Notes under the pieces: generated by a model
The model's database searches: none
What the model was told of the DNA's origin: nothing
Seen by the model: the letters and a program-made list of their open reading frames with translations, nothing else
Translations under genes and position numbers: made by a program
Source: Sulfurospirillum sp. 1612
GTDB lineage: Bacteria; Campylobacterota; Campylobacteria; Campylobacterales; Sulfurospirillaceae
Assembly: GCF_036556685.1 (NCBI RefSeq)
Contig: NZ_CP140614.1
Coordinates: forward strand, 806,001-870,000
Reading direction: 5' to 3'
DNA: 64,000 nt
Part shown: piece after piece, positions 1-7,040 of the stretch
How positions within the stretch are numbered: the stretch's first letter is position 1
Layout of the letters: each line of letters opens with the position of its first letter

Positions 1-444
1 TTTTTCGCAAATACCATAGAGTTGCATGATATGTCCGGTGAGTGCAAAACCGTTGGCTTTTGCGATTTTTTCTTGCTTATGTTCTATGTCCTTATCTTCA
101 AATTCGATAATTAAACCACAATTTTTACAGATGAGATGATCATGATGCGGTTTATTAGCAAGTTCAAATTTTTTACCTGCTTGTCCAAAAGTCAGTGATG
201 TGACGATATTAGAATCTTCAAGAAGGTTTAAGGTTCGGTAAACGGTGGCAATTCCAATATTGAGTTTTGGATGATTTTTTTTGATTAAAATATAAAGTTC
301 TTCTGGCGAGAAATGATTGGGAAAATTATAGAGTGTTTGTATCACAATCTCTCTTTGCCTTGTGAATTTTAATACATTTTTTTTCAATACATCCTTGAAC
401 GCAGCGATTAAGTGGTCGTATTCGATATTTTCCATAGAGTTCAT
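1..444 (-). CDS. fur: Ferric uptake regulator Fur (C-terminus cut by window edge)
   Basis: Cytoplasmic metal-dependent transcription factor that normally represses iron-uptake genes when Fe(II) is bound. I translated it by hand from the ATG at 444; 148 codons are present and the frame runs off the left edge with only a few residues missing. Visible are the winged-helix N-terminal half with [13 protein letters not shown], the metal-site motif HHDHLIC followed by CxxC (CKNC), and the end segment [12 protein letters not shown] second ATG at 435 is also possible. It is the last visible gene of the gatC-pilT-DGC-cvpA-fur run; cvpA ends 7 bases upstream. The gatC/cvpA/fur order matches what I recall from C. 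jejuni. Confidence 0.95.
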   Translation of the reverse strand, partial: MNSMENIEYDHLIAAFKDVLKKNVLKFTRQREIVIQTLYNFPNHFSPEELYILIKKNHPKLNIGIATVYRTLNLLEDSNIVTSLTFGQAGKKFELANKPHHDHLICKNCGLIIEFEDKDIEHKQEKIAKANGFALTGHIMQLYGICEK

Positions 445-451
445 AGTATGC

Positions 452-991
452 TTACTTTGAAGTATTGTTTTCTGGTGAACCGGAGATTTTCTCTACTATG
501 TCATCGGTATTGATTTTTACGATGTATTTCCCGGTCTCTAGAAAAATAGGATACATGAAACTTTTATCCATATATTTTTGAATTCTTGATCTGACAAATT
601 CTACATTGGTTAATGCGATGGCCAAAATCGAAAAAACTAGAAATATTTTTAAACTACCGACAAGAAAACCGGCGAGTTTATCCAGGCCGCTTAAGCCACT
701 CGCTTTTAAGAGGTGAGATAGAATATATCCGATAATAATGCTCAAAATCCATACTAATAACAGTGTGGCGATAAAGCCAATCAGATAGAGTGATGCTTTG
801 TTGCCAAAAGCGTAAATATTAGTGTCGATAAATTGACCTGTTGTCTCAGCAAAACGTGTAGCAACATAAATACCACCGACGATACCGATTAAACCAAAGA
901 CTTCTTTGATAAATCCATTAATCACACCTTTTATCCCCAATATCAATATGAGTGATAAAGAGACAATGTCAAAAATTGATACTTGATCCAT
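452..991 (-). CDS. cvpA: CvpA family inner-membrane protein
   Basis: A 179-residue protein with four hydrophobic segments (about residues 4-26, 30-50, 63-85 and 103-125) and the Gly-rich stretch [20 protein letters not shown], typical of the colicin V production/CvpA family. Members are inner-membrane proteins linked to envelope homeostasis, purF expression or toxin export; the exact activity is not known. It lies 3 bases after a diguanylate cyclase gene and just before fur, in a conserved Campylobacterota neighbourhood. Confidence 0.88.
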   Translation of the reverse strand: MDQVSIFDIVSLSLILILGIKGVINGFIKEVFGLIGIVGGIYVATRFAETTGQFIDTNIYAFGNKASLYLIGFIATLLLVWILSIIIGYILSHLLKASGLSGLDKLAGFLVGSLKIFLVFSILAIALTNVEFVRSRIQKYMDKSFMYPIFLETGKYIVKINTDDIVEKISGSPENNTSK

Positions 992-994
992 CTG

Positions 995-1939
995 CTAATT
1001 TACCTTACAACAGTTTTTGCCATGCAATTTTGCTGCATAGAGTGCTTTGTCTGCGCGTGCTAGTATATTATCTATTGTGTCACCTTTGACGTGGCTAGTA
1101 ATGCCCGCACTGATAGTCAAATGGATGGTGTTGCCCTTGTATAAAAGTTTGCTTTCGCTTGTGTTTTGTATAATACGTTCGGTGATTTTAATGCAGTTTT
1201 CTAAATTTGAACGATTGAGTAATACAATAAACTCTTCACCTCCAAAACGGTAGACTTTGATACCGCTACGGATTGAACTTTGTATGAGACGTGTCAAAAA
1301 GATGAGTGTTTTATCTCCGGCAATATGACCAAAAGTATCATTAATAGTTTTAAAATCATCCGCATCAAAAAGAATGACTTGCAAATCCAAGTCGCGATCG
1401 TTTCCAATTTTTAGGATTTCTTCTAAATCTTTATTAAGAGATCTTCTATTGTATATTTTAGTCAAAGGGTCGATATTGGATTCACGTTCGAGTTTTTCAA
1501 CTTCTAATTTTAACGTCGTAATCATTTGCTCTGCATTGTCCAATTCATTCAGAAGTTGTTTTTGAAAAACATCCAAACTGTTTAGGATTTTTGCAGCATC
1601 TAGACCATTGGGTTCTTTTCGGATTTCATCAATATCTATAATATTTTCATCAGATATTGATTTGATATTGATCTTAGATTGTTCAAATTCTTTGATGCTC
1701 TCTCGAGTAATATCAAGACAAGCTTCTTTTAAGCTTGTGTCAAGGTCATCGATGGAAAATAGGTATTTATATTTTTTTGACAAATCAAAAATATCTTGGT
1801 TGTCATCAGTTAAAAGTAAATCCATAAAAGTTTCATGATAATACTTTGGATATGGAGGTATATCAAGATTTTCTAACTTTTGAAAAGTTTCTTTACCTAT
1901 CTTGCCGATTTTATCTGCAATATTTGCATTTTTATTCAT
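995..1939 (-). CDS. Diguanylate cyclase (cytoplasmic, GGEEF)
   Basis: Makes c-di-GMP from two GTP. The C-terminal half is a GGDEF domain with the metal motif FDADDF, NDTFGHIAGD and an intact active site FGGEEF. The allosteric I-site position reads RSGI instead of RxxD, so product inhibition may be lost. The N-terminal 150 residues are helical, without a membrane segment, and I do not recognise them. I prefer the ATG at 1939 to a TTG at 1957 because GGGGAG lies about 10 bases before it. The gene sits between pilT and cvpA, so it may feed c-di-GMP to a motility or adhesion target, but that is inference. Confidence 0.9.
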   Translation of the reverse strand: MNKNANIADKIGKIGKETFQKLENLDIPPYPKYYHETFMDLLLTDDNQDIFDLSKKYKYLFSIDDLDTSLKEACLDITRESIKEFEQSKINIKSISDENIIDIDEIRKEPNGLDAAKILNSLDVFQKQLLNELDNAEQMITTLKLEVEKLERESNIDPLTKIYNRRSLNKDLEEILKIGNDRDLDLQVILFDADDFKTINDTFGHIAGDKTLIFLTRLIQSSIRSGIKVYRFGGEEFIVLLNRSNLENCIKITERIIQNTSESKLLYKGNTIHLTISAGITSHVKGDTIDNILARADKALYAAKLHGKNCCKVN

Positions 1940-2006
1940 AATGTGTTCACTCCCCAAGGATATTCGAATATTTTATCGATTTTATGCTGTGATATTGTTA
2001 AATCCA

Positions 2007-3065
2007 TCATATTCCTAAGCTGTTCATCAACTCTTGTGTTTGTGTGGAGTAGCGAATCGCATTCTCTTTTGTTATTAATTTAGCATTTAAATGTTTGAGA
2101 AGGGATTGTGTTTGTGTCATCATACCGGTTTTTTGTTGATTTAACTGCATTTGCGAGTATATTTGATGCAATTTATTTTCTCTAATAAGATTCGAAATCG
2201 CTGCATTATTGATGAGTATCTCATGAATCGCAATTCTTCCGCTACCGACTTTAGGAAGTAAGCTTTGTGAAATGACGGCATAAAGAGAAGTTGAGAGCAT
2301 ATTTCTGACTTGAATTTGTTCCGCACCTTCAAAACTATCGACAATTCTATTAATCGTTTGGACAGCTGAGTTTGTATGCAAGGTTGCAAAAACAAGGTGT
2401 CCGGTTTCAGCGGCTGTGATGGCCGTACTGATTGTTTCTTGATCTCGAATTTCACCCACGAGAATGACATCGGGATCTTCACGCAGTGAAAATTTCAATC
2501 CTCTCGCAAAACTTTTAGTATCGGTTCCGACATTTCTATGAGAAAAGAGAGATTTTTTGTTTTGATGCACAAATTCGACAGGATCTTCAATCGTGATAAT
2601 GTGCTTGTTCTCTGTGAGATTAATTTCATTTAGTAATGCCGCAAGCGTGGTTGATTTCCCACTTCCTGTTGGTCCGGTGACTAAGATTAACCCTTTTTCT
2701 CTTTGGACTAAATCCTTGAAAATAGGGGGAGTTCTAAGTTCATCTAAGGAAGGAATTTCAATAGGAATAATCCTAAAAGCAGCGGCTAATTCACCATTCA
2801 TAGTGTAATAGTAGTTGGCACGAAAACGTCCGATATCTGGGAATTCTATCGCAAAATCGAGTTCTTTTTCCTCTTCAAGAGCCTTTTTTTGTTTGTCACT
2901 GAGCAGAGTGTAACACATCTCTTCTATTGCAACTCCTGAGAGTTTTTCAAGATCTAGAGGTACTAATACCCCATCAATCCGAATCTGAGGTTCACTACGA
3001 CTGACAATATGAAGATCAGAAGCCTTATAATTGAGAACGTTTTTGAGTAATGATTTGATGTTCAT
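2007..3065 (-). CDS. pilT: PilT-type twitching-motility retraction ATPase
   Basis: Hexameric ATPase that powers type IV pilus retraction. 352 residues, the usual family length. Visible are the PAS-like N-terminal domain, Walker A GPTGSGKS (131-138), Asp box TIEDPVEF (158-165), Walker B VILVGEIRD (200-208) and His box AAETGHLVFATLHTNSA (218-234). It follows gatC by 10 bases. The extension-type ATPase and pilin genes are not next to it; the MSHA-type pilus genes at the other end of this window are a possible partner, although Vibrio MSHA pili also retract using PilT encoded elsewhere. Confidence 0.93.
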   Translation of the reverse strand: MNIKSLLKNVLNYKASDLHIVSRSEPQIRIDGVLVPLDLEKLSGVAIEEMCYTLLSDKQKKALEEEKELDFAIEFPDIGRFRANYYYTMNGELAAAFRIIPIEIPSLDELRTPPIFKDLVQREKGLILVTGPTGSGKSTTLAALLNEINLTENKHIITIEDPVEFVHQNKKSLFSHRNVGTDTKSFARGLKFSLREDPDVILVGEIRDQETISTAITAAETGHLVFATLHTNSAVQTINRIVDSFEGAEQIQVRNMLSTSLYAVISQSLLPKVGSGRIAIHEILINNAAISNLIRENKLHQIYSQMQLNQQKTGMMTQTQSLLKHLNAKLITKENAIRYSTQTQELMNSLGI

Positions 3066-3075
3066 GATAGTTGGC

Positions 3076-3366
3076 CTATTCTATGATTTTTGGTACTACG
3101 AAACAGCCATCTTGACTTTTTGGCGCATGTTCTAATATAGTCTCGATGATTTCAGGGTTTACTGATGGTGTATCTTCTCTGAAAGGTGTGCCCCCATCTA
3201 AAGTCGTAAAAGTGGCAGTTTCTTGGTCGAGATTTAATTCATTCAAAATCTCAACAAATTGCACGATTTTACTCAGTTCGCTAATGACTTCCTCTCTTTT
3301 ATTTGTATCGATGCTTAATGCAGATAATCCTTCGAGTTTTGTCAATAATTTGTCGTCTATTTGCAT
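3076..3366 (-). CDS. gatC: Asp-tRNA(Asn)/Glu-tRNA(Gln) amidotransferase subunit C
   Basis: Small subunit of the GatCAB complex, which converts mis-charged Glu-tRNA(Gln) and Asp-tRNA(Asn) to the amide forms. 96 residues, with the family pattern of two N-terminal helices (DKLLTKLEGLSALSI, VISELSKIVQFVEILNELN) and the late LREDTPS-like segment FREDTPSVNPEIIETI. AGGAT lies before the ATG. It heads the minus-strand operon to fur. Confidence 0.92.
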   Translation of the reverse strand: MQIDDKLLTKLEGLSALSIDTNKREEVISELSKIVQFVEILNELNLDQETATFTTLDGGTPFREDTPSVNPEIIETILEHAPKSQDGCFVVPKIIE

Positions 3367-3388
3367 TTTATATCCTATTTGATTTATA

Positions 3389-3410
3389 TTTTGATAACAT
3401 TATATCAAAA
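3389..3410. promoter_or_regulatory. Inverted repeat over the gatC-operon -10
   Basis: TTTTGATA at 3389-3396 and TATCAAAA at 3403-3410 form a perfect 8-bp inverted repeat with a 6-base spacer. The minus-strand -10 hexamer TATAAT (plus coordinates 3399-3404) lies inside it, about 33 bases before the gatC start. The geometry suits a dimeric repressor. I cannot name the protein; Fur, encoded at the end of this operon, is one candidate. Confidence 0.45.
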
Positions 3411-3440
3411 ATTATTGGCAAAGAGTTAATTTATATATTA

Positions 3441-3446
3441 TATGAT
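3441..3446 (+). promoter_or_regulatory. -10 element for the YfgM-like/BamB-like operon
   Basis: TATGAT sits 38 bases before the TTG start at 3485 in an AT-rich stretch, as expected for Campylobacterota housekeeping promoters, which often lack a clear -35. AAAGGA lies just before the start codon. Confidence 0.45.
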
Positions 3447-3484
3447 AAAATGCCTCCCTAATAATTAGATTAAAAGGATTTCAT

Positions 3485-4069
3485 TTGAGTTTGAAAGAGA
3501 ATTTAAAAAGTGTCAAAGATGAGATTGGGGCTGAAGAACAATTTCTAGAAAGCATTATAAAAGGTGAACGCTTCTATAAGAGATACAAACGTTATATTAT
3601 TATTGGCGCCATTGCTATTGTTGTTTTTGTTGTGGGATATATGACATCAACTTATATGACAAACCGAAATCTAACCCTTTCAAATCAAGCATATGAAACA
3701 TTAATAAAATCACCAAAAGATGCCGAAGCGCTTAAAACGCTAAAAAGTAAAAATGCGACACTATATGCTGTGTTTCAATTTCAAGAGGCTGTGAAAAACA
3801 AAGATGTTGCGGCATTAAAAACCTTGTCTGAGAATAAAGACAATGCCTTTTTGGCAGATTTATCCTCCTATGAGTTATCTCAAATTAACAATACAGAACC
3901 TCAAAAAAGTCAATTACTGAATGGTTTTGTACTATTAGAAGAAGGATTTGATTTGTTAAAAAAAGGTAAACAAGCAGAGGCATCATTGAAATTTGCACAA
4001 ATTGATCCAAATTCACCACTGGCTCAAATTGTTAAAAATCTAGAACATTATAAAGTGAACACCAAATGA
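3485..4069 (+). CDS. YfgM-like single-pass membrane protein with TPR-like domain
   Basis: 194 residues: a short charged cytoplasmic N-terminus, one membrane segment (about 38-57) and a helical, TPR-like domain outside the membrane. The architecture and the overlap with a BamB-like lipoprotein gene match E. coli yfgM-bamB; YfgM is a partner of the Sec translocon and periplasmic chaperones. Sequence similarity alone is too weak for me to transfer the name. The start is TTG, supported by AAGGA about 6 bases before it. The stop overlaps the next start (ATGA). Confidence 0.65.
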   Translation: MSLKENLKSVKDEIGAEEQFLESIIKGERFYKRYKRYIIIGAIAIVVFVVGYMTSTYMTNRNLTLSNQAYETLIKSPKDAEALKTLKSKNATLYAVFQFQEAVKNKDVAALKTLSENKDNAFLADLSSYELSQINNTEPQKSQLLNGFVLLEEGFDLLKKGKQAEASLKFAQIDPNSPLAQIVKNLEHYKVNTK

Positions 4070-5076
4070 AATATTTACATTTAATCGTTGCAGCATCATT
4101 AGGTCTCTTATTGCTTAGTGGATGTGGCACAAAAAGACAAAATTTTGAACCCAAATCGGTATCTTATGCTATTAGTTATGATGGGACATTGCCCTCAGAG
4201 ATTGTAGATGTGTCACGTCATGGTGCTACATTGCAAAATGGGCAAATAATCACGAGTTCTGGATTACAAAAGGTGACGTTGCCAAAGGGATTTATGTTTC
4301 TTAATGATGATAATGGCCACTATCTCGCCGCATCACAATGTGGTGATTTGATTGTATTGGACAAGAATTCAAAGATTATTTATAAAAAGAAATTTGATAC
4401 CACGGTTGCATCAGCGGTGTTAAAGGATTCTAAAATTGCTTTAGTATTGGCCTCCAATACGATGGTGCTTTTGGATATGAAAAAAAATACGATTTTATTT
4501 CAAAATCAAGAAGATACAACCTATGCCCTTGATTCGAGAATAGCTGCACCGTATTTCCTTGATAGTCTTGTTCTCTTTCCTACCTTAGATGGCCGACTTT
4601 TAGTAGTGGATTCTAAAAGCAATAAAATTTTGCGTAATATTGTCATTAGCGATGAGAAGTTTTTTGGTAATGTTATTTATTTGGGAGTTCTTGGTAATCG
4701 CTTGGTCGCAGCAACGAATAAAAAAGTGGTCTCGATTAGTCCTAAGACGATGACTACGCTAGAGGCTCATGTGAAAGATGTCATTGTGTTAAAAGGGAGA
4801 ATTTTTGTCTTTACCAATGATGGGACTGTTATCTTAGCCAATGAAGACCTCAAGGTTTTGAAAAAGAGAAAATTTACTTTTGCTGTGTTTGCTGGAGTTA
4901 TTTATGGTAAATATATTTATATGATTGAGCGGGGAGGGTATTTGATTGCAACTGATATTGATTTGATTACGGCCAATGTCTATAAGATACCTGAAGATAT
5001 CAATTCGTACTTATATTTTACAAAAGATGAATTTTACTATAAAAATAAATATTTTAAGTTGTCACACAAGAAATAG
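4066..5076 (+). CDS. BamB-like lipoprotein with beta-propeller repeats
   Basis: 336 residues with a lipoprotein signal ending in LLSGC (Cys20). The rest consists of repeating short beta-strand units (for example DLIVLDKNSKIIYKK, TMVLLDMKKNTILFQ, RLLVVDSKSNKILRN), as in PQQ-like/BamB propellers. BamB is the accessory lipoprotein of the BAM complex that inserts outer-membrane proteins; lptD, a typical client, is elsewhere in this window. Inference: this is the Campylobacterota counterpart of BamB. Several similar positions in the family carry only the label putative lipoprotein. Confidence 0.65.
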   Translation: MKYLHLIVAASLGLLLLSGCGTKRQNFEPKSVSYAISYDGTLPSEIVDVSRHGATLQNGQIITSSGLQKVTLPKGFMFLNDDNGHYLAASQCGDLIVLDKNSKIIYKKKFDTTVASAVLKDSKIALVLASNTMVLLDMKKNTILFQNQEDTTYALDSRIAAPYFLDSLVLFPTLDGRLLVVDSKSNKILRNIVISDEKFFGNVIYLGVLGNRLVAATNKKVVSISPKTMTTLEAHVKDVIVLKGRIFVFTNDGTVILANEDLKVLKKRKFTFAVFAGVIYGKYIYMIERGGYLIATDIDLITANVYKIPEDINSYLYFTKDEFYYKNKYFKLSHKK

Positions 5077-5078
5077 TC

Positions 5079-5420
5079 TTGAAAAAGGTAGTAGATTTTT
5101 TAGCAGAAAAGAATTGTGTATTAAAATCACTAGAATCGATTGATTTGTCCCTGGTAAAAACTAGAAAAAAGCTAAGAATTTACAGTGGAGTCAATGAAAA
5201 AAGTTTTTATACTGTGATATTTCAAATTGGGCAAAAAAGTAGATTTGTCAAGAAAAATGCCCAAGAGATTATAGACCTAGAACAAAAATTAGAGCGTGCT
5301 GTGTCCCATGCCTATAAATATAAGTATGTATTGATTGCCTCGCCTTTATGTTCTTTAGCGAAAAAAATGATGAAAAATAATGGATGGAGTGTTTACGAGG
5401 TGAGTCATGATACTTTGTGA
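5079..5420 (+). CDS. Small unknown protein between bamB-like and coaX
   Basis: 113 residues, basic, mixed alpha/beta, no signal or membrane segment. I do not recognise a domain. It starts with TTG two bases after the preceding stop and overlaps coaX by 14 bases, so it is translated as part of this operon. I recall an unnamed gene in the same place in C. jejuni, which supports it being real. Confidence 0.7.
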   Translation: MKKVVDFLAEKNCVLKSLESIDLSLVKTRKKLRIYSGVNEKSFYTVIFQIGQKSRFVKKNAQEIIDLEQKLERAVSHAYKYKYVLIASPLCSLAKKMMKNNGWSVYEVSHDTL

Positions 5421-6027
5421 TATTGGAAATTCCAACGTGGATTTCTTTCATGATGGAAAAATTTGGTCGATGAGCCTTGATGCGTTTGAAAGCTACAAGG
5501 CTAAAGAGAAGATTTATTTTATCAGTGTTAATGATAGAATTACAGCAAAACTACAAGATTCTTCCTACTTTATAAATCTTGAACCCTATTTTAATCTAGA
5601 CACGATTTATCAAGGTTTGGGGATTGATAGAATATCAGCGTGCTGTGTCATCAAAGATGGGATTGTCGTTGATGCTGGCACCGCAATTACGGTAGATATT
5701 GTATCAAATTATCAGCATTTAGGGGGATTTATTTTGCCGGGGCTCGCGTCTTATGAAAAGACATTTGCCGGCATTTCTGATAGACTTAAATTTAGATTAA
5801 ATCCTAATATCGAGCTCGATGCCTTACCACAAAGAACGGCTGATGCACTATCTTATGGAGTTATAAAACCTATCTTAATGATTATAAAAGAGACCAGTAA
5901 AGAGAAAAGAATCTACTTTACCGGAGGAGACGGTCAATTCTTTTCAAAATATTTTGAAAATTCTATTTACGATAGAAGCTTGATTTTTAGAGGAATGAAA
6001 AAAATAATAGAGGAAAATTTATGTTAA
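5407..6027 (+). CDS. coaX: Type III pantothenate kinase
   Basis: Phosphorylates pantothenate in the first step of coenzyme A synthesis. 206 residues, near the short end for CoaX and usual for Campylobacterota. Visible are the N-terminal phosphate loop DIGNSN (5-10), GIDRISA, and DAGTAITVDIV with the catalytic Asp. The C-terminal phosphate-2-like YFTGGDG is also present. Type III enzymes need a monovalent cation and are not inhibited by CoA. It overlaps the preceding gene and hisG by a few bases on each side. Confidence 0.92.
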   Translation: MILCDIGNSNVDFFHDGKIWSMSLDAFESYKAKEKIYFISVNDRITAKLQDSSYFINLEPYFNLDTIYQGLGIDRISACCVIKDGIVVDAGTAITVDIVSNYQHLGGFILPGLASYEKTFAGISDRLKFRLNPNIELDALPQRTADALSYGVIKPILMIIKETSKEKRIYFTGGDGQFFSKYFENSIYDRSLIFRGMKKIIEENLC

Positions 6028-6632
6028 GTGTTGCATTACCAAAAGGCAGAATTGCAGAAGAAACATTGGAGATTTTTGAAAAAATCTTTGGTGAAGCCTT
6101 TCGATTTGATGATAGAAAATTGATATTAGAAACAGAGGGTTTTAAGTTTTTGTTAGTTCGAAATCAAGACGTTCCGGCATATGTCTTGCATCAAGCCGCA
6201 GATATTGGTGTGGTCGGGTTGGACGTACTTGAAGAGAAAGATGAGGATTTAATCAGATTATTGGATCTTAAAATTGGAAAATGTAAAGTCTGTGTGGGGA
6301 TAGCTAATGATAAAAAATTAGATTATTCACTCCCTGAAATCACTATTGCGACAAAAATGTCGAATATATCCCAACGATACTTTTCTAAAAAAGCAATGGG
6401 TGTGAAGATAATCAAGTTATATGGATCGATCGAATTAGCACCATTAGTAGGGCTGAGTGATGCGATTGTTGATATCGTAGATACCGGAAATACTATGAAG
6501 CAAAATGGGCTCAAAGTAGTGGAAACCATCATGGATTCATCAGCTTATCTAATAGCAAATAAAAATAGTTTTATAGAAAAGAAAGAAGAAATAATCTCTT
6601 TATATGAAAAGATAAATAATGTGATCTCCTAA
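6021..6632 (+). CDS. hisG: ATP phosphoribosyltransferase, short form
   Basis: First enzyme of histidine synthesis: ATP + PRPP to phosphoribosyl-ATP. 203 residues with ALPKGR at the start and the PRPP-binding region DAIVDIVDTGNTMKQNGL. It lacks the about 80-residue C-terminal regulatory domain, so it is the HisG-S type that works with a HisZ partner, which must be encoded elsewhere. It is the last gene of the plus-strand operon; its stop codon lies inside a terminator hairpin. Confidence 0.93.
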   Translation: MLSVALPKGRIAEETLEIFEKIFGEAFRFDDRKLILETEGFKFLLVRNQDVPAYVLHQAADIGVVGLDVLEEKDEDLIRLLDLKIGKCKVCVGIANDKKLDYSLPEITIATKMSNISQRYFSKKAMGVKIIKLYGSIELAPLVGLSDAIVDIVDTGNTMKQNGLKVVETIMDSSAYLIANKNSFIEKKEEIISLYEKINNVIS

Positions 6633-6647
6633 AGAGATCCCATTATT
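6615..6647. terminator. Bidirectional hairpin between hisG and the response regulator
   Basis: AATAATG-T-GATCTC, loop CTAAA, GAGATC-C-CATTATT: 13 pairs with one T/C mismatch. The AT-rich outer pairs give a U-rich tail on both strands. It lies between two converging operons. Confidence 0.75.
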
Positions 6648-7027
6648 TATAGAAGGTTTTTAATTTTTAGTATTTTTTCATACAGTTCATGCTCTCGAAT
6701 CGGTTTGACTAAAAAGTCAAACGCACCACTCTCAAAAGATTGATGTTTTTTTGTCTCATCTGTTGTTAGAACAATAATCGGTATGTTGTGCTTCTCTGGC
6801 AATAACGATATATTTTCCATAAACTCAATCCCATCCATGACTGGCATTTTGATATCTAAAAGAATCAGATTGATATTTTCTGTTTCTTTTACAATATTCA
6901 AGGCATCTAATCCGTTCGTTGCTTCTATGACTGATTCAATATCAGTATGTTTTTTCAGCATTGAATGTATCAATTTTAAGTTTATGATATCATCATCAAC
7001 GGCTAGTATTGTTAAGCCTTTATCCAT
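6647..7027 (-). CDS. CheY-like single-domain response regulator
   Basis: 126-residue receiver with no output domain. The acidic pocket (Asp11-13), phospho-acceptor Asp58 (LILLDIKMPVMDG), the conserved Thr (IIVLTTDE) and Lys (FLVKPI) are all present. It follows the hybrid kinase gene by 13 bases, so it is the likely phosphoryl target. With no DNA-binding domain it must act by protein contact. Confidence 0.9.
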   Translation of the reverse strand: MDKGLTILAVDDDIINLKLIHSMLKKHTDIESVIEATNGLDALNIVKETENINLILLDIKMPVMDGIEFMENISLLPEKHNIPIIVLTTDETKKHQSFESGAFDFLVKPIREHELYEKILKIKNLL

Positions 7028-7040
7028 TTTATTTCCTCTT

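Noticed and set aside
1940-1957. TTG start at 1957 for the first diguanylate cyclase
   Set aside because: The ATG at 1939 has GGGGAG about 10 bases upstream; the TTG has no ribosome site and adds only six residues.
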